Below are positions 25,888 through 33,576 of a stretch of 33,576 nt of DNA, one piece after another. The translations under genes were made by a program, and so were the position numbers. The notes beneath the pieces are model-generated. The model searched no databases. It was given only the letters and a program-made list of their open reading frames with translations, and was not told where the DNA came from. The stretch's first letter is position 1, and the number at the start of each line of letters is the position of its first letter. Source of the DNA: Thiopontia sp013349825 (GTDB lineage Bacteria; Pseudomonadota; Gammaproteobacteria; GCF-002020875); contig CAXCCG010000023.1 of NCBI GenBank assembly GCA_963981015.1, positions 1-33,576 of the forward strand, written 5' to 3'.

Positions 25888-26643
25888 ATGGATAATGATA
25901 ACAACTCTTTGCCCCCTCCAGTGGTCCTTATCACAGGTGCAGCACACCGAATCGGGGCAACAACCGCACGTGTACTCCACGAGGCTGGGATGAACCTGGT
26001 GATTCACTACCGAAACTCTAACCAAGCGGCTACTGAATTACGAAATGAACTGGAGCAGAACCGTCCCGACTCCGTTGCACTGATTCAGGCTGACCTGCAC
26101 CAGACAGCGACCTTCGATAGTATGATCCAACAGGCTCAATCCGTCTGGGGGCAACTGGATGTACTGATCAACAACGCCTCCACTTTCTATCCGACCCCCG
26201 TAGGCTCTATTAGCGAACAAAACTGGGATGAGCTGATAGGTTCCAACCTTAAAGCGCCCCTTTTTCTTTCGCAGGCCGCTGCCCCCTACCTGAAGCAACG
26301 CCAAGGGAACATTATCAACATTGTTGATATTCATGCAGACCGCCCATTGAAAGAGCATACCGTCTACTCAATGGCAAAAGCGGGGCTCGCAATGCTCACC
26401 AAAAGTCTGGCACGTGAACTGGGACCTGAAATTCGTGTCAACGGCATTGCGCCCGGCGCAATCCTCTGGCCGGAAAACGAGCTGAATGAAGCCAGCAAAG
26501 AGGAGATCCTCTCACGCACCGCACTGAAAAGAAGTGGAGAACCGACCGACATCGCCAACACTGCCCTGTTTCTGATTGAGCATGCACACTACATCACCGG
26601 GCAGATCATCAGCGTCGATGGTGGTCGCACTCTCAGTAACTAA
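25888..26643 (+). CDS. folM: Pteridine reductase (FolM-like short-chain dehydrogenase)
   Basis: A 251-aa NADPH-dependent SDR protein, probably reducing dihydropterin or dihydrofolate-type substrates in folate/monapterin metabolism. It has TGAAHRIG (residues 16-23) with the Arg typical of pteridine reductases rather than the usual TGxxxGIG. NNAS follows at the coenzyme face, then the catalytic YSMAK (Tyr160, Lys164) and a C-terminal SVDGGRTLSN. The substrate is inferred from family resemblance. hrpA follows 58 nt downstream on the same strand. Confidence 0.85.
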   Translation: MDNDNNSLPPPVVLITGAAHRIGATTARVLHEAGMNLVIHYRNSNQAATELRNELEQNRPDSVALIQADLHQTATFDSMIQQAQSVWGQLDVLINNASTFYPTPVGSISEQNWDELIGSNLKAPLFLSQAAAPYLKQRQGNIINIVDIHADRPLKEHTVYSMAKAGLAMLTKSLARELGPEIRVNGIAPGAILWPENELNEASKEEILSRTALKRSGEPTDIANTALFLIEHAHYITGQIISVDGGRTLSN

Positions 26644-26664
26644 GACCCGTAACCAAGAAGCAAT

Positions 26665-26705
26665 AAAGAGACTCCTCTTTCACATTCACCATGAGTCAAA
26701 CATGA
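26665..26705 (+). promoter_or_regulatory. hrpA leader: small hairpin and four-codon upstream ORF
   Basis: An inverted repeat AAAGAG-ACTC-CTCTTT lies at 26665-26680. An 11-bp tandem duplication, ATGAGTCAAAC twice at 26691-26712, then gives two start codons 11 nt apart in different frames. The first reads ATG AGT CAA ACA TGA (MSQT-stop), whose stop overlaps the second ATG (26702) as ATGA. The second ATG is the hrpA start. Confidence 0.6.
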
Positions 26706-29700
26706 GTCAAACACCCCTTACTATCGACTTTGATGACTCTTTGCCAATCAATCAACGGCGAGATGAGATTGCAGAGACGATCCAACAAAATCAGGTCACT
26801 ATCCTCTGCGGTGAAACGGGTTCAGGTAAAACCACTCAACTACCCAAGATCTGCCTCTCCATTGGACGCGGAGAGAAACAGAAGATAGGTCACACCCAGC
26901 CGCGTCGAATTGCTGCACGCGCAGTCGCCGGCCGTATTGCCGAAGAGCTGAAGAGCACACCGGGAGAGCTGGTTGGCTTCAAGATCCGCTTTAGTGATCA
27001 GAGCAAGAAGAGTAGCCGCATCAAACTGATGACCGATGGTATTCTGCTGGCAGAGACACAATCTGATCCGCTACTAAAGCAGTACGACACCCTCATTATC
27101 GATGAGGCGCATGAGCGCAGCCTCAATATCGATTTCCTGCTCGGTTATCTGAGACAGATTCTGCCCAAGCGCCCCGACCTGAAGTTGATCATCACCTCGG
27201 CTACCATCGACCCGGATAGCTTCTCCCGCCACTTCAATAATGCCCCGGTATTGAATGTATCGGGCCGCACCTATCCAGTGGAGGTGCGTTACCGCCCACC
27301 AGAAGAAGTCGGGAGCAGAGAGGAGGGGTACAAACAGCGTCAGGACCGTACCCAGCGGCTACAACAGACAATTCTCGATGCAGCACACGAACTATCACGA
27401 GAGGGGCCGGGGGATATTCTGCTCTTTCTCAGCGGGGAGCGCGAGATCCGCGAGATAGGCGATTTTCTTACCCAATCGAAACTTTCACAGACCGAGATTC
27501 TCCCCCTCTTCTCCCGACTCTCCAACAAGGAGCAGAACCGTATCTTTGCCAACCACTCCGGGCGACGCATTGTGCTCTCAACCAATGTAGCGGAGACCTC
27601 GCTGACCGTTCCCGGCATTCGTTATGTGATCGATGCTGGCACTGCACGTATCAGCCGCTACAGCCACCGCACCGGGATTCAGCGACTGCCGATTGAGAAG
27701 GTGTCACAGGCGGCAGCGAACCAGCGCAAGGGGCGCTGCGGGCGTGTCGCCGACGGCATCTGTATCCGCCTCTATAGTGAGGAGGACTTTGAGACCCGCC
27801 CCGAATTTACCGACCCGGAGATTCTGCGCACCCACCTCGCCCCGGTGATCTTGCAGATGGCCGCACTGCGGCTGGGACAGCCAGACCAATTCCCCTTTAT
27901 CGATCCTCCTGATCTGCGGCTGATCCGTGATGGTTTCCGCACCCTGCATGAGTTGGGTGCCGTACACAAAGACAACAGACTGACTCCACTCGGCAAGCAG
28001 GTGGCGCGTTTCCCTGTCGATCCACAGATTGCCCGTATGCTGCTGGCTGCAGAGCGCGAGAGCTGTCTAACAGAGATGCTGATCATCGCCGCCGCACTCA
28101 CCATTCAAGATCCACGCGAGCGACCACTGGATGCACAGCAGGCGGCCGACCAGAAACATGAGCCATTTGAGGATGAGGCATCCGACTTCCTCTTCTATCT
28201 CAACCTCTGGCACTTCTATGAGGAGCAGAAGCAGAAGCTCTCCAACAGTCAGTTACGCAAGTTGTGCAAGACCAACTTCCTCTCCTGGATGCGCATGCGC
28301 GAGTGGCGTGAGGTGCATACTCAACTACGCCAACAGGCCAAAGAGATGGGGCTGAAACCGAACGATCAGGCCGCCGACTACGGCATGATCCACCGTGCAC
28401 TGCTGACGGGACTGTTGAGCCATATCGCCACAGTAAGCAGCGAGAAGCATGTCTACAACGCCGCACGCGGGGTGCAGATGAAGATCTGGCCCGGCTCCGG
28501 TCAGTTCAAGAGTAACCCCAAGTGGATTATCGCCGCCGAAAAGGTAGAGACCTCGCAACTCTACGCCCGTACCGTGGCCCGTATCGAACCACAGTGGGTG
28601 GAGCGCATCGGCAAACATCTGCTAAAACACAGCTACGCTGAACCCCACTGGGAGAAGCGGCGCGGGCAGGTGACCGCCTTTGAGACCGTCACCCTCTATG
28701 GCATCCCCATTGTGGCGCGACGCAAGACCAACTTCGGACCGATTGATCCCAAGGAGTCACGCAAGATCTTTATCCGCCAGGCGCTGGTCGAAGGAGAGCT
28801 ACACACCCGTGGCAACTTCCTCAGCAAGAACCGCAAACAGATTGAGCAGATTGAATCACTGGAAGCGAAGTCGCGCCGCCGCGATATTCTGGCAGATGAT
28901 GAGACACTGTATCAGTTCTACGATAAGCGCATTCCAGACGGGGTCTACTCCGCCCCCACCTTTGAGAAGTGGCGTAAGCAGGCCGAACAGGAGAACCCAT
29001 CGCTGCTCTACCTGACCGAAGCGCTATTAATGCAGCATGATGCAGAGGCGGTACGAGACGGCAACCAGTTTCCCGACCACCTCACCATAGGACGCGCCAG
29101 GCTGCCGCTGAATTACCACTTCGATCCAGAGAGTGAGAGTGATGGCGTCACCCTGACTCTGCCCACCGAGCTGCTACAGCAGATGAAGCCGGAAGATTTT
29201 GAGTGGCTGGTGCCGGGGCTGCTGCGTGAGCGGATCATCGCCATGTTGCGTGCCCTGCCAAAACAGTGGCGGCGCAACTTTGTCCCCGCCCCCGACTTTA
29301 CCGATGCGGTGCTACCTGCACTGAGTCCAGCAGATGGCCCGCTGGGGCCACAGCTCTCCTCCCGACTGCGGCATATGACGGGGGTGACCCTGCCCGAAAA
29401 AACATGGAATGAGATCACTCTGCCGGATCACCTGAAGATGCGCTTTCAGGTGCTGGCTGCCGATGGCGCAATACAACAGAGCGGTCGCGATCTGACACAG
29501 CTACAACAGCAGGGCAGCGCACAGCCTTCGGCAAAAGCTATCCATACACCGAAAGTCTCCTCCATAGAAAAAACCGAGAGCGCTCACCCACTGGAACGCA
29601 ACAACATCACCTACTGGGACTTTGGTGAACTGCCTGAAACGGTAGAGCTAAAACGGCACGGCATTGTCATCACCCTCTATCCCGCGCTGGTAGCCACCCG

Positions 29701-30454
29701 TAACAAGGGAAAATCTATGCTGGCCCTGCAACTACTGGAGACACCTGAACAGGCCGAAGCCGAGAGCCGCAAGGGGGTTGCCGCACTATTCCAACAAGAG
29801 CAGCAGAGCACCATTCAAAAACTGTTCAAACAACAGATCGACCAACAGAAACTCTGCCTACACTATCTCTCCATTGGGCGCTGTGAGGTGCTGATGGAAG
29901 ACCTACTTCAAACAGCAATCCATGCAGCACTCTTCAACACAGAGGTATCACTCCCCAGAAGCGCATCCAGCTATCAGCAACGCACGACAGCAGCTCTTTC
30001 GACCCTTTCAAAACAGCTCCAGCTCTTTGGGGCGATCAGCGAGAACGTACTCAAGCGCCACCACAACCTGATGAAGCAACTGAAGGGCAACGTATCACCC
30101 GCTCACCTCATGACCTACAGCAAGATCAAAAGCCATATCGAGTCACTGGTCTACCCCCACTTCCTGCAACAGACCCCCGCTGAGTGGCTACCAGAGCTAC
30201 CCCGCTATCTACAGGCGGTAGAGAAGCGATTGGAGAAGCTACAGCAGAACCCACAGGCCGATCGTCAGCGAGCGCAACAACTCGCTCCGCACTGGGACCC
30301 ATTTGAAAAGCGACTCAACGACAATCACTCTTCTCCGTTTATCGAGTACCGCTGGATGGTGGAGGAGTTTCGGGTGTCACTGTTTGCCCAGGAGTTGGGT
30401 ACAAAAAAACCGGTCTCTGCAGACCGACTTAAGAAGCTGTGGCGAGCGCTTTGA
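26702..30454 (+). CDS. hrpA: ATP-dependent RNA helicase HrpA (DEAH box)
   Basis: A 1250-aa DEAH/RHA-type helicase. Motifs in order: Walker A GETGSGKT (residues 37-44), HTQPRRIAARAVAGRIAEEL (Ia), LIIDEAHERSLNIDFLLGYL (II), TSATIDPDSFSRHF (III), STNVAETSLTVPGIRYVID (V) and QRKGRCGRVADGICIRLY (VI). HA2/ratchet, OB-fold and the large C-terminal DUF3418 region follow. In E. coli HrpA takes part in mRNA processing and rescue of collided ribosomes. The frame is open back to 26576, but that would overlap folM and add residues unlike the family. ATG 26702 gives a normal N-terminus, though shorter than E. coli HrpA, which has about 80 extra residues before the helicase core. Confidence 0.95.
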   Translation: MSQTPLTIDFDDSLPINQRRDEIAETIQQNQVTILCGETGSGKTTQLPKICLSIGRGEKQKIGHTQPRRIAARAVAGRIAEELKSTPGELVGFKIRFSDQSKKSSRIKLMTDGILLAETQSDPLLKQYDTLIIDEAHERSLNIDFLLGYLRQILPKRPDLKLIITSATIDPDSFSRHFNNAPVLNVSGRTYPVEVRYRPPEEVGSREEGYKQRQDRTQRLQQTILDAAHELSREGPGDILLFLSGEREIREIGDFLTQSKLSQTEILPLFSRLSNKEQNRIFANHSGRRIVLSTNVAETSLTVPGIRYVIDAGTARISRYSHRTGIQRLPIEKVSQAAANQRKGRCGRVADGICIRLYSEEDFETRPEFTDPEILRTHLAPVILQMAALRLGQPDQFPFIDPPDLRLIRDGFRTLHELGAVHKDNRLTPLGKQVARFPVDPQIARMLLAAERESCLTEMLIIAAALTIQDPRERPLDAQQAADQKHEPFEDEASDFLFYLNLWHFYEEQKQKLSNSQLRKLCKTNFLSWMRMREWREVHTQLRQQAKEMGLKPNDQAADYGMIHRALLTGLLSHIATVSSEKHVYNAARGVQMKIWPGSGQFKSNPKWIIAAEKVETSQLYARTVARIEPQWVERIGKHLLKHSYAEPHWEKRRGQVTAFETVTLYGIPIVARRKTNFGPIDPKESRKIFIRQALVEGELHTRGNFLSKNRKQIEQIESLEAKSRRRDILADDETLYQFYDKRIPDGVYSAPTFEKWRKQAEQENPSLLYLTEALLMQHDAEAVRDGNQFPDHLTIGRARLPLNYHFDPESESDGVTLTLPTELLQQMKPEDFEWLVPGLLRERIIAMLRALPKQWRRNFVPAPDFTDAVLPALSPADGPLGPQLSSRLRHMTGVTLPEKTWNEITLPDHLKMRFQVLAADGAIQQSGRDLTQLQQQGSAQPSAKAIHTPKVSSIEKTESAHPLERNNITYWDFGELPETVELKRHGIVITLYPALVATRNKGKSMLALQLLETPEQAEAESRKGVAALFQQEQQSTIQKLFKQQIDQQKLCLHYLSIGRCEVLMEDLLQTAIHAALFNTEVSLPRSASSYQQRTTAALSTLSKQLQLFGAISENVLKRHHNLMKQLKGNVSPAHLMTYSKIKSHIESLVYPHFLQQTPAEWLPELPRYLQAVEKRLEKLQQNPQADRQRAQQLAPHWDPFEKRLNDNHSSPFIEYRWMVEEFRVSLFAQELGTKKPVSADRLKKLWRAL

Positions 30455-30456
30455 TC

Positions 30457-30491
30457 GGCTCTATGGCTCTATGGCTCTATGGATATAGAGC
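30457..30491 (+). repeat. Three 8-bp tandem repeats with inverted-repeat end
   Basis: GGCTCTAT occurs three times in a row (30457-30480), starting 2 nt after the hrpA stop. The last copy forms a hairpin with ATAGAGC (30485-30491) across a GGAT loop, 7 bp in all; the other copies could pair equally well. No T-run follows, so this is not a standard terminator. It marks the boundary between the hrpA block and the toxin/restriction segment. Confidence 0.7.
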
Positions 30492-30535
30492 TTGATCTCC
30501 ATACCGGAGATAATAAACTGCAATTGTCGGTACCC

Positions 30536-30925
30536 TTACCAAACCACCCGCACGCCATGTATTCGATCAAAGTGATGATTGTACGTCACAACAGCAGCCC
30601 CAGCCTCCAAGGCGTGAGAGGCAATCCAAACATCATTGATTGACAAAGGTGTGCCAGCCTGTTTTAACGACTCCTTGACTGAACCGAATATTTCCGCTGT
30701 CTCCTGAGTCACATCAAGCACCTGAACGGTTGGCTTATTCAGAAACAACTCCAGCAGCCGAACATTCTCTGACTCCCGGCCCCCTCCCCTGAAACCAGCA
30801 TACAGCTCTCCCAACACAATGACAGAAAGGTAAAGCGTATCCACTCCTGAAATAATATTCAGAATATCCTCATCACCATTCAGCAGTGCACTATAACCAT
30901 TGGTATCGAGCAGAGCCTTTTTCAT
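30536..30925 (-). CDS. vapC: PIN-domain toxin, VapC family
   Basis: A 129-aa predicted ribonuclease toxin. The acidic PIN active-site residues are present: Asp in the N-terminal KKALLDTNGYSALL, Glu in VLGELYAGF, Asp in INDVWIASHALEAGAAVVT, and a final Asp in NHHFDRI. The frame is intact. The ATG at 30925 overlaps the antitoxin-frame TGA (30922-30924) as ATGA, the usual vapBC coupling; a GTG two codons earlier at 30931 is less likely. Known VapC proteins cut tRNA or rRNA; this one's target is unknown. The antitoxin frame upstream is interrupted. Confidence 0.9.
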   Translation of the reverse strand: MKKALLDTNGYSALLNGDEDILNIISGVDTLYLSVIVLGELYAGFRGGGRESENVRLLELFLNKPTVQVLDVTQETAEIFGSVKESLKQAGTPLSINDVWIASHALEAGAAVVTYNHHFDRIHGVRVVW

Positions 30926-31178
30926 TTCCACTCATCCGCATCCACCTCTGAAAATGGTTCGATACGCTTCTCGAAGGCACTGCGCTCCTCATCACTCCAG
31001 ACACCAAACAGATCCACAAAGTCTTCTCTATGGCTTGTTTTTGGAACCTCAGAGAGCCCCAATGCCTGCGCCAACAATTTCTTGATTGTCTTATTCACAC
31101 TGAGATTTTCTGCCGCGCCTTTTCTCGGATCAGGCGATCCAGAGGGGCATCCAGGCCATGTACAGCAATAGAACTCAT
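30922..31178 (-). pseudogene. vapB: VapB-type antitoxin, frame broken by an apparent 1-nt deletion
   Basis: The first frame (31178-31095) reads MSSIAVHGLDAPLDRLIREK then ARQKISV and stops at TGA. The next frame continues LSVNKTIKKLLAQALGLSEV, then PKTSHREDFVDLFGVWSDEE and RSAFEKRIEPFSEVDADEWK, ending at TGA 30922-30924. Adding one A to the AAAA run near 31105-31108 would join them as ...ARQKNLSVNK..., an 85-aa ribbon-helix-helix antitoxin with a typical acidic VapB tail. The break falls in the turn between the two helices of the DNA-binding fold. The first stop overlaps a GTG in the second frame (GTGA, 31095-31098), so the C-terminal 58 residues could be made by reinitiation. A sequencing error or programmed slippage are alternatives. 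Confidence 0.8.
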
Positions 31179-31311
31179 AGAGGACTCTCTTTATTTTATT
31201 GAACCGCTTTTGACTCGTAATAGTTCATAAACCAAACCACAACAAGGTTACAACCTCTGAAACCCCGAACCAAGAAAGTAACAGGAAGAACTGATGGCTG
31301 CTACGCGGTGA
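31179..31311 (-). promoter_or_regulatory. Intergenic region with possible vapBC promoter and a palindrome
   Basis: About 130 bp between hsdR and vapB. On the minus strand a weak promoter candidate, TTGTTG, 17 bp, TATTAC, lies upstream of the antitoxin ATG, and AGAGAG precedes that ATG as a ribosome-binding site. A palindrome AGGTT-AC-AACCT lies at 31245-31256 and could be an operator for an RHH antitoxin (inference). No terminator is clear after hsdR. Confidence 0.35.
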
Positions 31312-33576
31312 TTAAACCCCATCATCAAACGTAGCCACAATTTCCAACAACTCCTTCACCACCCGCTCAAAGATTTTCTTACGTTCCAACAACTTGGGCT
31401 TCCGTTCCAGCGCATTAAACACAGTCTCACGCAACGGGGTTTTACCTGTAAAGTGGTGCTCCTCCATCATACGGTAAAATGCTTCTTTGTCTATTCCCTC
31501 TTTGTTACAAAGTGTTACAACAGCCTTCTGCTTCTCCTCTGCCCAGTAGTCGTTGAAAACCTCGGTTAGCTCCTGATCTGGTTTGATATCAGGCATCTGC
31601 TCCTGAATAAAGCGCTCGATCAGCTCCCGTTTGCTGCGTAGTTGTCCCTCTTTGCCCAGCAGATCAAGAATGGCATTTCTCTTCTTCTCTCTCTCCCCTT
31701 TCTCCTCATCGCTCTCCTCTCCACTGGCTCTCAGCCCCTCCAGCAACCCGAGAATATAGGCCACATTGATCTCGTCACGCTGGATCAATTCCAGCTCAAA
31801 ATCGACCTCATCGATGATTGACACCTTCTCCTCTTCACGGCTGCGGTGGTAGAGGTCTTGATACTTGCTCTTGTAGTCCTCGAAGGTCTGCGCATCCAGC
31901 TCCAGATCATTGAAGTTGAACTCGGTAAACGACCTCAACACATTCATCAGACGAATCAATCTGCGGAAGGCCTGCACAAAAATCAGTTGATCCTCCTCGC
32001 TGATCAGTTGATTGACCGCATCTGGGGTTTCGGCAATCACCAGCAGGTCAACCACCCCTGCATTGAACTGTTCGACATACTCCTCATACGGCTCCATCAA
32101 GATCACCTCTTGCGCTCCAGGATCGGAGAAGAGGGCAATCGCCTCATCGGTGTTCTTCTTCAGGTTGCGGAAGCAGACGATATTCCCCTGTGACTTCTTC
32201 TCCCCCAGTGTACGGTTGGTGCGGGAGAAGGCCTGTATCAAGCCGTGGTAGCGCAGGTTCTTGTCGACATACAGTGTATTGAGCTTCTTCGCATCAAACC
32301 CAGTGAGGTACATATTGACCACCAGCAGGATATCAATCCGATCTGCCGGGTTGGCATCCTCACGCTCCCTATCCTTCACCCGCCGCGCGATGTCTTTGTA
32401 GTAGTTGTAAAAACCTTTACTCTGTTGGGTAGAGAACTGGGTCTTATAGAGCGCATTGTAGTCGTCGATATAACTCTCTAGCTTGTCACGACTGTGTGAG
32501 TGCGCCCCATCATCCTGACTGAGATCAAAATCAGGATCACCAATCAATCCGTTGGCCTCGGCATCGTCCTCATTGGTGCCGTAAGAGAAGATGGTCGCCA
32601 CCCGCAGATCGTGCTCTCCCACCTCACGTTTCTGCTTGAAGAGGTCATAATAGGTAATCAGCGCCTCCACACTGCTCACGCAGAACATCGCCGTGAACTC
32701 GTAGTTGTGGGTCTTACGATTATGGTTCGCAACCACCCAATCAACCACCTGCCCGATACGTTGCGGACTCTCGAAAAATGCCTTGGTATCAATCGAGGAG
32801 ACCGCCTCATCGACCAGCTCGCCCCCCTTGCGTTTAAGCTTCCCCCAATACTCAATCGCAAACTTCAGCACATTCTCGTCACTGATCGCATTGGTGATCA
32901 CGTAGCGGTGCAGACACTCGCCAAACAGGTCATGCGTGGTGCGCTTACCATGCTCGTTGCGGGTCGCATTCTCGGCAAAGATCGGGGTGCCGGTAAAACC
33001 AAATAGCTGCGCCTGCTGGAAAAATCCGGTAATACGTTTGTGGGTCTCGCCAAATTGCGAACGGTGGCACTCATCAAAGATAAACACCACCCGCTTCTGA
33101 CTCAGCAACGATAGCTGCGACAGGTAACGCTCACGCGAGATTGCTGTATTCAGTTTCTGGATGGTGGTGACAATCAGCTTATGATCCCCCGCCAACTGCT
33201 GCACCAACGTATGGGTATTATCAGTGCCATCCACACTGCCTTCGCTGAAGGCGTTGAACTCGCGCGTGGTCTGATAGTCGAGATCGGCACGATCCACCAC
33301 AAACACCACCTTATGCACCTCTGGCAGTTTCATCATCACCTGCGCCGCCTTAAAGCTGGTCAGTGTCTTGCCCGATCCGGTGGTGTGCCAGACATAGCCA
33401 TTATTGTGACCCTGCCGCACCTGCCCCACCATCGCCTCCACCGCATAGTACTGGTAGGGGCGCAACACCATCAGCACCTTGTTCGATTCATGCAGCACGG
33501 TATATTTGCAGATCATCTTCGAGAGGTGACACGGCTCCAGAAACTGATCGGCAAAACGGTCCAGCTCGGTAATCAG
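31312..33576 (-). CDS. hsdR: Type I restriction enzyme, HsdR (R) subunit, partial
   Basis: The reading frame is open through the right edge (20 codons beyond the first ATG at 33516), so the gene continues outside the window with its N-terminal nuclease domain. The 754 visible residues cover the SF2 motor: YVWHTTGSGKTLTSFKAA (Walker A), VFVVDRADLDYQTTREF, VFIFDECHRSQFGETHK (motif II, DECH), FGFTGTPIF (III), LLVVNMYLTGFDAKKLNTLY and GLIQAFSRTNRT (V/VI). The C-terminal helical domain, which in this family contacts the methyltransferase, follows. HsdR translocates DNA and cuts unmodified DNA as part of an R2M2S1 complex. hsdM and hsdS are not in the window and would be expected to the right. Confidence 0.95.
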   Translation of the reverse strand: MITELDRFADQFLEPCHLSKMICKYTVLHESNKVLMVLRPYQYYAVEAMVGQVRQGHNNGYVWHTTGSGKTLTSFKAAQVMMKLPEVHKVVFVVDRADLDYQTTREFNAFSEGSVDGTDNTHTLVQQLAGDHKLIVTTIQKLNTAISRERYLSQLSLLSQKRVVFIFDECHRSQFGETHKRITGFFQQAQLFGFTGTPIFAENATRNEHGKRTTHDLFGECLHRYVITNAISDENVLKFAIEYWGKLKRKGGELVDEAVSSIDTKAFFESPQRIGQVVDWVVANHNRKTHNYEFTAMFCVSSVEALITYYDLFKQKREVGEHDLRVATIFSYGTNEDDAEANGLIGDPDFDLSQDDGAHSHSRDKLESYIDDYNALYKTQFSTQQSKGFYNYYKDIARRVKDREREDANPADRIDILLVVNMYLTGFDAKKLNTLYVDKNLRYHGLIQAFSRTNRTLGEKKSQGNIVCFRNLKKNTDEAIALFSDPGAQEVILMEPYEEYVEQFNAGVVDLLVIAETPDAVNQLISEEDQLIFVQAFRRLIRLMNVLRSFTEFNFNDLELDAQTFEDYKSKYQDLYHRSREEEKVSIIDEVDFELELIQRDEINVAYILGLLEGLRASGEESDEEKGEREKKRNAILDLLGKEGQLRSKRELIERFIQEQMPDIKPDQELTEVFNDYWAEEKQKAVVTLCNKEGIDKEAFYRMMEEHHFTGKTPLRETVFNALERKPKLLERKKIFERVVKELLEIVATFDDGV

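Noticed and set aside
32500..33006. 168-codon plus-strand open frame inside hsdR
   Set aside because: Antisense to the helicase motifs of HsdR, with no ribosome-binding site or recognisable domain.

Overview
The window is a stretch of gammaproteobacterial chromosome. The gene order rpsB-tsf-pyrH-frr-uppS-cdsA-dxr-rseP-bamA-skp-lpxD-fabZ-lpxA-lpxB-rnhB-dnaE, with map-glnD diverging from rpsB, is a gammaproteobacterial signature. The internal order frr-uppS-cdsA-dxr-rseP matches Pseudomonas-type genomes rather than the enteric order frr-dxr-uppS-cdsA. GC content looks moderate (about half). A free-living or symbiotic non-enteric gammaproteobacterium is plausible, but the genus cannot be named from this sequence.

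Layout. (1) Positions 1-78 hold the tail of what looks like a RAYT/IS200-like transposase, where accA would often lie. (2) Positions 174-18196, all on the minus strand, form the translation / isoprenoid / envelope supercluster. rpsB-tsf is closed by a hairpin terminator. A tightly packed run from pyrH to dnaE follows, with many 1-4 bp overlaps, joining ribosome recycling, undecaprenyl-PP, CDP-diacylglycerol, DXP-pathway isoprenoids, sigma-E proteolysis, outer-membrane protein assembly and lipid A synthesis. An unrecognised small membrane protein gene sits between rnhB and dnaE. (3) Positions 18369-21747, plus strand: map and glnD, divergent from rpsB with facing promoters. (4) Positions 21774-25844, minus strand: a probable LL-diaminopimelate aminotransferase, a small hypothetical protein ending in CxxCxxC, tRNA-Pro(GGG) followed by two tandem 100-bp repeats that each carry a copy of the tRNA 3' end, uppP, and a MidA/NDUFAF7-family methyltransferase. 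(5) Positions 25888-30454, plus strand: a pteridine reductase and HrpA, a DEAH-box helicase. (6) Positions 30536-33576, minus strand: an accessory segment with a VapBC-type toxin-antitoxin pair whose antitoxin frame is broken by what looks like a one-base deletion, and the C-terminal part of a type I restriction HsdR subunit that runs off the window.

Most of the window is conserved housekeeping DNA. The unusual points are: the tRNA-Pro tandem repeats, which resemble the E. coli tyrT/rtT arrangement; the frameshifted antitoxin beside an apparently intact PIN toxin; a short duplication at the hrpA start that creates a four-codon upstream ORF; two genes whose -10 elements lie so close to the start codon that their mRNAs may be leaderless; a pair of cysteines in Skp; and a short G-tract inside the tRNA promoter spacer. 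All family assignments are from reading motifs by eye; no database search was run.
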